Source: Azospirillum agricola
Lineage (GTDB): Bacteria; Pseudomonadota; Alphaproteobacteria; Azospirillales; Azospirillaceae
Direction of reading: 5' to 3'
Assembly: GCF_017876095.1 (NCBI RefSeq)
Contig: NZ_JAGINM010000027.1
Location: 1-64,000 of the forward strand
DNA length: 64,000 nucleotides
Numbering within the stretch: the first letter of the stretch is position 1; every line of letters starts with the position of its first letter. A program made the translations under genes and the position numbers. The notes under the pieces were generated by a model. The model did no database searches. It was not told the origin of the DNA and saw only the letters and a program-made list of their open reading frames with translations. Shown in pieces: positions 8,184-16,420 of the stretch.

Positions 8184-8796
8184 CGATGTTGGCCTTGGTC
8201 ACCCGAAACGTGAGGGCGACGACAGCCGGGTTGGCGTTCCAAGACTCCGCGCCATGGAGGGTGTCCCACAGCGCCATGAAGCCGGCGCGGTATGACCCCT
8301 TCCAGTCCGGATTGAAGGGGCGCTGGATTTTGGTCTGGCTGGTGTACTGGCCCGCACCCTCGGCGATGGCGTCCTCCTCGCTGATGTCGTGGAGGTGCTG
8401 ATACCGAACCTCCTCAACGATCAGCGTCATCCTGCTGACCCAGCGGAACATGTGGATCGAGGGGCGCCAGCCTTTCTCGCTGCCCGACTCCAGGTCCCCC
8501 GCCCAGATCGACCATGCGCCCTCCCCGGCCGGGTACTTGGAGTAGTCGAAAGACGGCCCTGCCCCATAGTTCGGACCGTCATACTCCGGATACCAGCGAT
8601 GAAAGTTCGCCCTGTAGCAGACACAAGGGCCGCGAGCGGAGTTGGCCGGACACCAAGCCTCACGAACCCATAGGCGGTCACCGGGTTTGGCCTTGGCGAG
8701 GGGGCTGCGAGCGAGGCGCCGCGTCTGCGTCTTCAGGCCAGCCCACAGGGAGCGGGCCATCTGGTCCGAGAAGATGACGGAAAGGTCATTTTGCAT
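8161..8796 (-). CDS. ASCH-domain phage protein
   Basis: This 211-residue protein shows the blocks of the phage ASCH-like family: KTQTRRLARSP, PGDRLWVREAWCP near residue 38, RPSIHMFRWVSRMTL near residue 112, then ISEEDAIAEG and a closing WDTLHGAESWNANPAVVALTF. ASCH domains are RNA- or nucleic-acid-binding beta-barrels related to PUA. Some have ribonuclease or nucleoside-processing activity, but the phage version has no settled function. It overlaps both neighbours. Confidence 0.8.
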   Translation of the reverse strand: MQNDLSVIFSDQMARSLWAGLKTQTRRLARSPLAKAKPGDRLWVREAWCPANSARGPCVCYRANFHRWYPEYDGPNYGAGPSFDYSKYPAGEGAWSIWAGDLESGSEKGWRPSIHMFRWVSRMTLIVEEVRYQHLHDISEEDAIAEGAGQYTSQTKIQRPFNPDWKGSYRAGFMALWDTLHGAESWNANPAVVALTFRVTKANIDGGCRAG

Positions 8797-9001
8797 CCCG
8801 TGTCTCCTTGGGGCTGATGGGAGTTGAGAGCGCGCGCCGGCACTTCGAGCAGGTCACGGCTTCGGATCGGAGAGTCCACGTAGCGCGGCTCAAGTCGATG
8901 GCACGCGGGGAGGTGAAGCACGCCGCCGAAACTCGACCATCCGGGGCGACCAGCTTGGCCATGTGGATGGTCTTCGATCGGGTCTGAAAATCAGGCGGCA
9001 T
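8786..9001 (-). CDS. Small CxxC protein (71 aa)
   Basis: ATG 9001 has GAGGAG nine bases upstream. The C-terminal half contains VTCSKCRRALS, a single zinc-knuckle pair, and an earlier Cys (AACFTS). It could bind zinc, possibly as a dimer. The family is unknown. It overlaps both neighbours by about 11 bases, typical of this operon. Confidence 0.6.
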   Translation of the reverse strand: MPPDFQTRSKTIHMAKLVAPDGRVSAACFTSPRAIDLSRATWTLRSEAVTCSKCRRALSTPISPKETRDAK

Positions 9002-9299
9002 CAATAATGCTCCTCACCATGCCGGGCAGTTCGGCCTTCAGGGCTGCCATCACGCGCTTTTCGAGTTCCTTGCGGGGGGCAGGCGGCTTGGGCGGGACCT
9101 TCAGCGGTTCGCCGTTGGCGGTCCGAACGTCGATCTGGCGGTAGAGTTCAGCGTAGAGCGCTTCGACCGCCTCGCCGTGCTCCTCCCACGCCGCCTCTGG
9201 CGCCGTCTTCCAGTTCGGATGATCTCTCAACCGGCGTTCGGTGACAGCCAGCGACAGGATGCGTTCCAGGTCGGCGCGCATGGGTGAGGGGTCATGCAC
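8991..9299 (-). CDS. Hypothetical phage protein (102 aa)
   Basis: The start is GTG 9299 behind GAGGGAAG. The protein is mostly helical, with a Pro/Lys linker (VPPKPPAPRKELEKRV) and a C-terminal helix. I do not recognise it. It is coupled to its neighbours by short overlaps. Confidence 0.55.
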   Translation of the reverse strand: MHDPSPMRADLERILSLAVTERRLRDHPNWKTAPEAAWEEHGEAVEALYAELYRQIDVRTANGEPLKVPPKPPAPRKELEKRVMAALKAELPGMVRSIIDAA

Positions 9300-9579
9300 G
9301 ACACGCTTCCCTCGAAACGGTCAGCAGTTCCAGCCATGGTGCGATCGGCTCGGCCGGCTGGGCCTCGACGACGAAATCGCACTCGCCGCACTGGCACAGG
9401 TAATCCGGCTGGCAATGGCGACAGGCCTTCGTGTAGCGGACGCCGGTCCAGCCGTCGCGGAAGCCGTTGGCGAAGGTCACCGCGAGATAGCGGTCACCGA
9501 TTCGGATCGGATGGCCGCAGCGGTAGCAGTCGTGCTGCTTGTGGGCGGTGTGGAACACCTGGCGGAGAATAGTTGCCAT
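9292..9579 (-). CDS. Zinc-ribbon-like phage protein (95 aa)
   Basis: Starting at ATG 9579 (GGAGG seven bases upstream), the protein holds three Cys pairs: CYRCG, CRHCQ and CQCGEC, plus His residues. This fits one or two zinc ribbons. The sequence between, IRIGDRYLAVTF, looks like a small beta domain. Such proteins are common in phage accessory operons and may bind nucleic acid. The specific role is unknown. Confidence 0.65.
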   Translation of the reverse strand: MATILRQVFHTAHKQHDCYRCGHPIRIGDRYLAVTFANGFRDGWTGVRYTKACRHCQPDYLCQCGECDFVVEAQPAEPIAPWLELLTVSREACRA

Positions 9580-10844
9580 CACTCACCCTCCGTGGCGGGG
9601 CGCGCCTTCAAGGCGTCGGCTTGGCGCATGATTGACGACAGCAGCGCCATCATGCCGCTTGGATCTCTAAGCAGGACGTAGGCGCCATGGGCGGATTGGA
9701 CCCGCCCCAACTCGGCCTTGATCAGCACGGCATCGTGGCGGATGTTGTCGGCATCCTCGGTGCGCGCCATCCGCCCGTCCGCCCTGGCGTTTGCTTCGGC
9801 GGCGCTGATTGCGGCGGCGATGATGGAAACGGCCTGGGGGTTCGCATGCCATTCGTCGAAGGAGTCGCCCTTAACGAGGATATGACCTTCTGGAAAGCCG
9901 ACGCTTTTCGAAAGGGCGTCGATCAAATCGCGAGCTCGCAGCTCCGGGCTCGTCGGCAGGGAGGGCTGGGGCTGGCCAGTTACGGGCGCCCTCCCCAGCT
10001 TGTTGGTTTCCACGGTATCCAGAAGGCCGGCGGCGCGGGCTTTGGCGAGAATGTCGTCGGCCCTGATACCGAGATGCAGGAACCTGCGGGTCTGCATCGT
10101 AGGCAGCGCGGCGAGGGTGGTGACGATTTCGTCCAACGAGCAGGCTAGTTCCCGTGCCAGCAGTTTGTCGGTCGGGCCCGTGACAGCCGGCGGCGCAGGA
10201 TGGGTGAGGGCGGCGAAGACCGGCTTCAGCAGGCGCTCCACCTCACGCATGATCTCGTGGCGCGCCAAGTCGCGGGCCACGCCGCTCAAGAATTGGTCAC
10301 ACCAAGGGCGAAGCGGCTCCAGCGCCTCCCGCATCGCCCGCCCCCAATCCTCGGCCGTCTCGGCGCGCTCGCGCATCCGGCAGAACCTGGCCCAATACCG
10401 CTGGCTACGCTCGCGGCGCTTCTGCTTCGCGGCGGCAAGGGCGGCTTCGGCATGGGTTGGGGCTTGATCGTCATCGAGGGTGGCGGTGCCATTCAGCAGG
10501 CAAACCCCATCCGGGACGACCCCCTTCGGCCGAGCGACAGCTTCGGTCAGGAAATGGCGGTAATTGCCGATCGCTCGTGCCTGCCGCTCCACCTCGCCTG
10601 ACAGGCGTGCGACCTCCGCTGCCTGCGCCTCGCCCCGCTGCACCTCATTGAAATGAGCGCAGGTCGTTTCACGGTAGCTGTTGCGGAGCCACGCCAGGTC
10701 GGCGGCCTGCTTTTCGATCAGATCAGCAGCTTTCCACTCGGGCCGATCCTCTGGGAAGGCTGCTGATTGGGCGCGAGCGGCTTCCCGCAGCTTCGCGGCG
10801 ACGCTGTCCGAGGTGTGGGCCTGTGATAGGGTGGCGGCGGTCAT
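9579..10844 (-). CDS. Large hypothetical phage protein (421 aa)
   Basis: ATG 10844 (AGGAG upstream) overlaps the stop of the preceding gene. The protein is rich in helices and Ala/Glu/Arg. Its N-terminal 120 residues are likely coiled coil, and another long helical stretch contains AAAKQKRRERSQRYWARF. The C-terminal part (LSKSVGFPEGHILVKGDSF onward) may be a separate domain. I do not recognise a family. It may be a fusion of small phage proteins, since parts look like independent accessory genes. Confidence 0.6.
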   Translation of the reverse strand: MTAATLSQAHTSDSVAAKLREAARAQSAAFPEDRPEWKAADLIEKQAADLAWLRNSYRETTCAHFNEVQRGEAQAAEVARLSGEVERQARAIGNYRHFLTEAVARPKGVVPDGVCLLNGTATLDDDQAPTHAEAALAAAKQKRRERSQRYWARFCRMRERAETAEDWGRAMREALEPLRPWCDQFLSGVARDLARHEIMREVERLLKPVFAALTHPAPPAVTGPTDKLLARELACSLDEIVTTLAALPTMQTRRFLHLGIRADDILAKARAAGLLDTVETNKLGRAPVTGQPQPSLPTSPELRARDLIDALSKSVGFPEGHILVKGDSFDEWHANPQAVSIIAAAISAAEANARADGRMARTEDADNIRHDAVLIKAELGRVQSAHGAYVLLRDPSGMMALLSSIMRQADALKARPATEGE

Positions 10845-11338
10845 TGTTGGATCTCCTGGCTGGCGGCGATGCTGAGTTCGAGCGCCGCCAAGCAGATCGT
10901 CAGCGGGATGGTCGCTGCGCTGGAGACTTGGGCATGCCAATCATCCCCGGCCTTGCTCGGTGGATACCAGCGGATGGAGACCGCCGGATACCATGGCGAC
11001 TCCAGCGTGTTGAAGGCGAGGGTCACTTCCAGGAGGTTGACCCCGACCGGCATGAGCGTCATGGCGGCGTCAACGCTGGCGGTATAGAGGGGCACCTTCC
11101 ACCAATCGGCGACGTTGTTCGCATGGTTGATGTGGTCGGCCCGGTTGCGGCGCCAGACGTCGGAGAACAGCACGAACTCGGCCTGGGGCCCGGTAAGGCG
11201 GTCGTACCGGGCGCCGAATTCCGGGTTGAGTTCGATCTGGATCAGCGCATCGACCTCACGGTCAGGTGCGGTCAGGGCCTTCACCCGATCCTTCAGGATG
11301 CCCATGGGCTCGGTGTTCTTATGCATGGTGTTAGGCAT
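10841..11338 (-). CDS. Phage ABA-sandwich-like protein (165 aa)
   Basis: The pattern KDRVKALTAPDREVDALI at the N-terminus, a middle YTASVDAAMTLMP and a late AATIPLTICLAALEL resembles the Phage_ABA_S domain (alpha-beta-alpha sandwich), a small family found in phage accessory operons with no known activity. Overlaps by ATGA with the downstream gene and by a few bases with the gene upstream. Confidence 0.6.
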   Translation of the reverse strand: MPNTMHKNTEPMGILKDRVKALTAPDREVDALIQIELNPEFGARYDRLTGPQAEFVLFSDVWRRNRADHINHANNVADWWKVPLYTASVDAAMTLMPVGVNLLEVTLAFNTLESPWYPAVSIRWYPPSKAGDDWHAQVSSAATIPLTICLAALELSIAASQEIQQ

Positions 11339-11672
11339 CCTCAGCTTGAGAGGTGGCGACCCGGGCCTGAAGGCTGCGCAGTGCGACCAGCTTGCGCTCC
11401 GTGTCGGCGATGTCGGTGGCGACCTGCTCGGCGATGGCGCTGACTGGCCAGACCGACAGGCCCTCTACATCGATGTACCCGCGGGCGGTGGTGGCGTTGA
11501 AAATCCCGGCCTCGGCCAGATCGCGCGTGTAGCCCTGCGCTTTCGGCCGGAACCAGCCTCCGTGGCGCTTAATCAGGTACAGTCCGTCCTTGATGCGTTT
11601 GCGGGCGACGGCCGTAGCCTCGCGGAGCGTCAGGCTCCCCGGCCGCAGCCTCATGGAAATGCTGCGGCTCAC
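11331..11672 (-). CDS. Hypothetical protein (113 aa)
   Basis: The start is GTG 11672, which overlaps the upstream stop (GTGA) and has GGAGGGAG before it. The frame extends further upstream, but that part is out of phase with the real neighbouring gene. The protein contains TLREATAVARKRIKDGLYLI and a C-terminal helix (AEQVATDIADTERKL). No family is recognised. Confidence 0.55.
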   Translation of the reverse strand: MSRSISMRLRPGSLTLREATAVARKRIKDGLYLIKRHGGWFRPKAQGYTRDLAEAGIFNATTARGYIDVEGLSVWPVSAIAEQVATDIADTERKLVALRSLQARVATSQAEDA

Positions 11673-12184
11673 GATCTCCCTCCCCCCTTCGCATCGCGAC
11701 GCGCTTTCTCTGCGCCATGCACCCATTCCATTCCCAAGGCCGCTTGAATGGCGTCGAAGGCCCGTCTCTCCGCATTGCGGCCATCCAACCGGGTGTCCAG
11801 CGCGTAGTGGTAATCGGCAATGGCCTGACGGATTAGGGCGAGCGGGTCGGACACCGGCGCAGGCGGGGCGGCGGACACCACGCCCAAGGCCCGAGCCTCG
11901 TAGCGGAAGCCGCGCTCGATGTAATGCAGCGCGTCCTGGTATCTCGACAGCGGGACGGTTTCCCATTCCGACCAGCCGGGGACGGAACTGTTCTCATCGT
12001 AGCGGAAGCGGGTCTGATAGAGAGCGACCTCCGCCACCGCCTGGGGCTGACCGCCAGCCATCGCCCTGATATCCGTGGCCGCATGCGACGCCCCGTACCG
12101 CTCTGCGATATCGGCGGCGGCATGGAATGCATCGTCGCGCCACCGCTGCGCATACTCGCGTTTGTCTGCCATCAGGTCAGCCAT
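11669..12184 (-). CDS. Hypothetical phage protein (171 aa)
   Basis: ATG 12184 overlaps the upstream stop by one base. The product contains ADKREYAQRWRDDAFHAAA and a later DPLALIRQAIADYHYALDT, consistent with an all-helical phage accessory protein. No enzyme motif is visible. An upstream in-frame extension to 12418 conflicts with the neighbouring gene and was not used. Confidence 0.6.
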   Translation of the reverse strand: MADLMADKREYAQRWRDDAFHAAADIAERYGASHAATDIRAMAGGQPQAVAEVALYQTRFRYDENSSVPGWSEWETVPLSRYQDALHYIERGFRYEARALGVVSAAPPAPVSDPLALIRQAIADYHYALDTRLDGRNAERRAFDAIQAALGMEWVHGAEKARRDAKGGGRS

Positions 12185-12837
12185 CACCGGCCCTCCCCGG
12201 TGTGCTGGCGTCCCTTCTCCAGCCATTCCGCGTGGCGTTTCGCCGTGCCCGGCCAGGGTGCCGGGTAAGAAACGGACCACACGTAGTCTATGCTGTTGGG
12301 CTTCTTGCCAAAGTTGAAGCGCTCGGCGGCCTCGTTCATGGCGTCGGCCATCTTCACGGCGGCGTCGTAGCTTTCGACCGGGTGCAGGTCGTCCGGACCG
12401 CGATGGTGAACGCACCATAGGATCGGCGCCTCCACCACCTCCTGCGGGGCGGCGGCAGGATCGGGAGTCGCCGCCACTTCAAGCGGCGCCGGTGAAGCGC
12501 CCTTGGTGTCACCGATGGTGGGAAGCGGTAGAGCGTCCTTGGCGAGGCGGTAGATCCGTCGCAGCAGGTCGACGGCTTCCTCCGGCCAAGCATGGGCCGA
12601 TGCATAAGCGGCGAGGGCGGAAGCGTCTCGGATCTGTGCGAGAGCCGGGAACATGATCGGGAAGGACCATGCCCAGACCTTCGCTATGCCCTCGGCGTCG
12701 TAGCTGCCCGGCTCCTTGTCGTAGATCGCGCCAACAATCGCGTCGTTGTCGGTCGGCCCAGACCAGATGGTGAAACCGTTGGGGTGGATGCGGACATCGT
12801 AGGGCTGGCGGATGCGGTTGGTGAGGTTGCTTCCCAC
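12184..12837 (-). CDS. Hypothetical phage protein (217 aa)
   Basis: The start is GTG 12837 with GGGAGGG upstream. The N-terminal 40 residues (PYDVRIHPNGFTIWSG) look like a beta-rich domain, the middle is helical, and after a Pro/Ala linker the C-terminus (SYDAAVKMADAMNEAAERF) is again helical. I do not recognise a family. It is probably two small modules joined. Confidence 0.55.
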   Translation of the reverse strand: MGSNLTNRIRQPYDVRIHPNGFTIWSGPTDNDAIVGAIYDKEPGSYDAEGIAKVWAWSFPIMFPALAQIRDASALAAYASAHAWPEEAVDLLRRIYRLAKDALPLPTIGDTKGASPAPLEVAATPDPAAAPQEVVEAPILWCVHHRGPDDLHPVESYDAAVKMADAMNEAAERFNFGKKPNSIDYVWSVSYPAPWPGTAKRHAEWLEKGRQHTGEGR

Positions 12838-12852
12838 GCTTGTGCCCTCCCC

Positions 12853-13185
12853 TCAAGCTGCCGCAGGAGGGAGGGGTAAGGCTGAGAGCGTTCCGGCTTC
12901 GACAAGGGCCTGGTTGGTCAGAAGCTGGATCTGAGCCTTCTGCGTGGCAATGTGCGTCTCAATGATCGGCTTGGCGAGCGACCACGGAACGTTGAAGAGG
13001 CGATGGCCGTTTTGTCCGCTCGGGACGCCGAGTTGTAAGCCATCGTGTCTGCGGCCGAACGCATCCCGCAGATCGGGCGCTTCACGTCGGTCCATCGCGT
13101 CGGTGATTTCCTTCAGCAGCGCCTCGGCGGTCTCGACTTCACGATAGGCCAGAGCAATGTCGGTGGCGGTTTCTTTGGTGATCAT
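12853..13185 (-). CDS. Hypothetical phage protein (110 aa)
   Basis: The protein begins MITKETATDIALAYREVETA and is mainly helical, with a central PSGQNGHRLFNVPWSLA segment seen in small proteins of many phages and prophages. The function is unknown. It lies 15 bases upstream of the next gene and 33 bases behind the methyltransferase gene. Confidence 0.6.
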   Translation of the reverse strand: MITKETATDIALAYREVETAEALLKEITDAMDRREAPDLRDAFGRRHDGLQLGVPSGQNGHRLFNVPWSLAKPIIETHIATQKAQIQLLTNQALVEAGTLSALPLPPAAA

Positions 13186-13218
13186 GATGATGGCATCCTC
13201 TCGTGCGGCTGGCGGTGT

Positions 13219-14016
13219 TCAAGCAGCTGCGGCGGCTGCGGCCTTGGTGGCGGTGATGAGGCGGGTGCGGACGGTGGTGCCGGACGACGCGAACGTGCTC
13301 GGCGGCAGCGCCTCGGCGTCGGCACCGATGGTGTTGAGCCAGAGCCGGAAATCGATGCAGTCGCGCTCGCCGCCTAAGAAGGGATGCTCGCTAACGATGG
13401 CGACCAGACGGCCGCCGTCGCGCAGCAGTTCCCAGGCCGCCCGGATGTGGCGGATGTCCTGGTTGCCGCTGAACGGCGGGTTCATCGCAACGGCGTCGAA
13501 CCGGCTGCCCATGCGATGCTGCCGCTTGCCCCAGAGCAGGAAGTCGGAGAGGTGGACACCGATGACGTCGAGGCCGCGCAGAACTTCAGAATTCTCCGGA
13601 TCGATCTCCACGGTGACGACACGGGCACCGCGGTCGAGCAACGGCTTCACCAGCCGGCCGTGGCCGGCGCTCGGCTCCAGCACGAGGTCGCCGTGCTTGA
13701 TGCCGACCAGTTCGGCCATGCGCTCGGCCAGCGGTTCCGGCGTCTCGAAGAACTGCAGTGTCTGCTTGCGGTCCGGAACCCTCTCGACGCCAACAGTCAG
13801 GGCGGCGGCCAGAGCTTTGCTCGGATCGGTCGGGAAGACATGCCCGCCGACCTTCCGGTTCCAGGCGCCGCCCATGGCTTCCAGCGCCTTGTTGACGGCG
13901 GTGTAGACGGGCCGATCGAGCTTGCCGGGCGGCAGGATGATGACGTTGCCCTGCACGGTGGCGCGGCCGAGGATGTCGGCGGCGATCGGTGGGACGTTGA
14001 CGAATTTGGTGGTCAA
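13219..14016 (-). CDS. Class I SAM-dependent DNA methyltransferase (adenine type)
   Basis: This 265-residue protein carries a SAM-binding motif LEPSAGHGRLVKPLLD near residue 133 and the catalytic tetrad NPPF in VAMNPPFSG near residue 180, typical of N6-adenine methylases and related class I enzymes. An N-terminal region before residue 110 has VYTAVNKALEAMGGAWNRK, as in phage proteins of this type. TTG 14016 is chosen as start because GGAG lies seven bases upstream; an earlier ATG at 14046 lacks a site. It probably modifies phage DNA, either alone or to mimic host methylation. Confidence 0.75.
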   Translation of the reverse strand: MTTKFVNVPPIAADILGRATVQGNVIILPPGKLDRPVYTAVNKALEAMGGAWNRKVGGHVFPTDPSKALAAALTVGVERVPDRKQTLQFFETPEPLAERMAELVGIKHGDLVLEPSAGHGRLVKPLLDRGARVVTVEIDPENSEVLRGLDVIGVHLSDFLLWGKRQHRMGSRFDAVAMNPPFSGNQDIRHIRAAWELLRDGGRLVAIVSEHPFLGGERDCIDFRLWLNTIGADAEALPPSTFASSGTTVRTRLITATKAAAAAAA

Positions 14017-14082
14017 TGGATGGCTCCAAGTTCGGCCATGGCGCATGGCGCATGGGGCAAGCGCACAGGTTCGCTGACGGAG

Positions 14083-14400
14083 TCAGGCGGCCAAGGGTAG
14101 GGAGTGCTGGGCACGCCGCCCTATGGCGGCCTCAAGCAGGATGTCCCAGGGATTCTTGTCGCCCTGGTAAGGGCAGTCGTTGCCTGTCGCTTCCGCGAGG
14201 CCATGCCGCAGCGGCTGGCCGGCGTAGTAGACGTGAATGCCTTGGCTGCAGCAACGGCACTGCATCACGTCGCCGTCTTGCTCGTAGACGTGCGAGAGGG
14301 CGCACAGGGCGTCGTTGAACTTGCCTTCGGCCAGGAGGTCAGCTGCCAACGTTCGGCGCTGGGGAGCTTCCCGTTCAAGTCGGCGAGACAGAGTCTTCAT
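14083..14400 (-). CDS. Cys-rich hypothetical protein (105 aa)
   Basis: The central part reads MQCRCCSQGIHVYYAGQPL, with a later NDCPYQG, so a small zinc site is possible. The ends are helical. ATGA overlap couples it to the ASCH-deoxyribosyltransferase-like gene. No family is recognised. Confidence 0.55.
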   Translation of the reverse strand: MKTLSRRLEREAPQRRTLAADLLAEGKFNDALCALSHVYEQDGDVMQCRCCSQGIHVYYAGQPLRHGLAEATGNDCPYQGDKNPWDILLEAAIGRRAQHSLPLAA

Positions 14401-15443
14401 GACGGCACCCGCACCGCTGCAGGTGGGGTGGAGAGCGCCGCAGCCATGGAGTCCGCGAAGCTCACCAGCGGGTGGGCCGCCCAGGATCCGAACGGACCGT
14501 AGGCCGGCACCTCCACCTTGACGCCAGGCGCCACGATGATGACGGGAATCCGGTTCGCGATTGCGAGCGCCGCCTCGGCAATCGCGCCCTTCAACGGGAA
14601 GTCGCCAGCTTCGGCGTAGAGCACCAACCGCTCAGCGCCGGCAATCTCCCTCTCGATGCGGAGCCAGAGCTCGGCGAAGTTGGCGGTCTGGCCGGGTCCA
14701 GCTTCGTCGATCCAGGAGGTGACGATGTGGTGTCCATCGACATCTCTCAATCGCCTCCACTCGGCGGCCCGCTCCGGAATGCTGGCGCGGCTGGCGATGT
14801 AGACCCCTGCCCGCTCATGATCCTTCGCGGCGTTGAGAACCACCCAGGCCACATCCCGCGGCTCGATCTGGCTGGCCGGGACCCGCTCGATGAGCTGCTG
14901 GTAGCCGGCGGTACCGGCGGCGAGTTGGTCAGCGAAACCAGGGCTCAGATTCCGCCGGTGGATCACAGAGACCGTTGCGATGCGACCGTCCAGGGCCTCG
15001 ATCCGGAGGAACAGGCGCGCCACCCGCTCAGGGCATTCCCGCGCCGGATACCAGAACAGGCGCTTACCATCGTCAAGGTGATGGTCGCTGCACGCGCTCT
15101 GGCGCCGGCAATCACCGCCGCAGTAGCAGTGGGGTGGCGGCGTCAGCGACCAATACGGCCAACCGCCTCCCTGATTGCTCCAGACCTTCAGGGTCGGGCC
15201 GTCGATCCGATAGACGACGCGATAGTCGACCGGCGGCGGGCCAGGGATGCCGCCACCGCCGATCTGGCTGTAGCGCCCCTGTTGGATCGCAAGCGGGTGG
15301 ACGCCGGCCCAAGCCTCCTTCACGAACAGGATGGTTCCGACCTTGATCTTGTCCCAGGCCTTCGCATCGGGAAGCGTGACGGTCTGCAAGGTGTTGACGA
15401 GGGCAGCGCGTAGCTCGTCTTCGGTGAGGATGATGCCCTTCAT
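14397..15443 (-). CDS. ASCH-like / nucleoside deoxyribosyltransferase-like fusion
   Basis: The N-terminal half (residues 1-170) has the phage ASCH layout: VGTILFVKEAWAG, a Trp-rich middle, then LFLRIEALDGRIATVSVIHR. The C-terminal 150 residues look like a nucleoside 2-deoxyribosyltransferase-type Rossmann fold: GVYIASRASIPERAAEWRRL, TANFAELWLRIEREIAGAE, then GAIAEAALAIANRIPVIIV with the expected Glu in the AxAEAALA helix. That family cleaves N-glycosidic bonds of nucleosides. Joining it to an ASCH domain suggests action on a modified or free nucleotide. Both assignments are by pattern only. Confidence 0.55.
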   Translation of the reverse strand: MKGIILTEDELRAALVNTLQTVTLPDAKAWDKIKVGTILFVKEAWAGVHPLAIQQGRYSQIGGGGIPGPPPVDYRVVYRIDGPTLKVWSNQGGGWPYWSLTPPPHCYCGGDCRRQSACSDHHLDDGKRLFWYPARECPERVARLFLRIEALDGRIATVSVIHRRNLSPGFADQLAAGTAGYQQLIERVPASQIEPRDVAWVVLNAAKDHERAGVYIASRASIPERAAEWRRLRDVDGHHIVTSWIDEAGPGQTANFAELWLRIEREIAGAERLVLYAEAGDFPLKGAIAEAALAIANRIPVIIVAPGVKVEVPAYGPFGSWAAHPLVSFADSMAAALSTPPAAVRVPS

Positions 15444-15446
15444 GGA

Positions 15447-16361
15447 TCAGCCCTCGGCCCGAGCACTGCGCACCTTCGCGCGGTCTTGACGCTCCACCTC
15501 GGCGACCAGCAAGGCCAGAGCGCGGATCAGGTTGCGGCGGGCGTCCTTAGGCTTCCACCACTTGATCGCCCAGGGCCACGCTTCCGGGAAGCCCTTGATG
15601 TAGGATATGGCGGCGCGGGCGAGCTCGCCCATCGTGTAGCCGTCGTCCTGTTCGAGGGTGTTGCCCTCCACCTCGATCTGCCGGCGCCGCTCGGCGACAA
15701 CATCACCGATCACGCCTGGCAGGGCGATGGGCTGCGGATGTCCGCAGGACGCGCACCAATCCTCCAGGGCCGCATAACCCTCGGACATGGTCGGAGCTTG
15801 GCAGACGGTACGGAGGAGCTCGTTCGAATCGGTGAGGGCGTAGCTCAGCTGACGGTAGCCGCGCAGAAGTTTGTGAAATGCCGCAGCATCCTTGCTGTCC
15901 ACCGGATGCCCGAAGCGCGAAAGGAGATGATCCGTCGCCTCCTTCAGCGACGCCGGCAGGCGAACCGATGCGATGGTCTGGATGTCCGGGCACTGCTTCA
16001 GCGCCTTGGCCGCCTTGTGCATATACGGGGCCTTCTGGTGGGGCGCGAGTGCGTCGAAGAGCATGACGGGGCTTGTCACCTCGGCCATGGCCTCGGTGTA
16101 GAGGCGAGCCGCCTCGACCATAACCGGGTCGCCATCCACGATGTTGATGACGTCATTCGGGTTGCCGGCGGCGGGCCATTCCTCCACGCCGTCCGGCAGT
16201 TCGGAGCAGCACCCGTCAGCCCTCAGACAGAGGACGCCCTCGCCGGTGCCGTCATCGTACAGGGCGGTAATCGGGAAGGCGCTGTCGCGTCGGTCGGTGC
16301 TGATGATGCGCACGGGGAGGCCGGACCGCGTGCGGGCCGGAAGGGCAGGGTTGAACTTCAT
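15447..16361 (-). CDS. Hypothetical phage protein with a MazG-like-region C-terminus (304 aa)
   Basis: ATG 16361 is preceded by AGGAG. The first 80 residues are a beta-rich domain (GLPVRIISTDRRDSAFPIT). A helical middle follows, and the C-terminal 90 residues begin VVAERRRQIEVEGNTLEQDD with GYTMGELARAAISYI. This block is widespread in phage proteins and resembles alpha-helical nucleotide-pyrophosphohydrolase-like domains, but the catalytic acidic motif is not clear. The function is therefore left open. Confidence 0.6.
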   Translation of the reverse strand: MKFNPALPARTRSGLPVRIISTDRRDSAFPITALYDDGTGEGVLCLRADGCCSELPDGVEEWPAAGNPNDVINIVDGDPVMVEAARLYTEAMAEVTSPVMLFDALAPHQKAPYMHKAAKALKQCPDIQTIASVRLPASLKEATDHLLSRFGHPVDSKDAAAFHKLLRGYRQLSYALTDSNELLRTVCQAPTMSEGYAALEDWCASCGHPQPIALPGVIGDVVAERRRQIEVEGNTLEQDDGYTMGELARAAISYIKGFPEAWPWAIKWWKPKDARRNLIRALALLVAEVERQDRAKVRSARAEG

Positions 16362-16420
16362 GGTGGAGCTCCTGGGTGAGCACCCGGAATGGGGTTGCCG
16401 ATCGGCGGGAGAAGGAGGCG

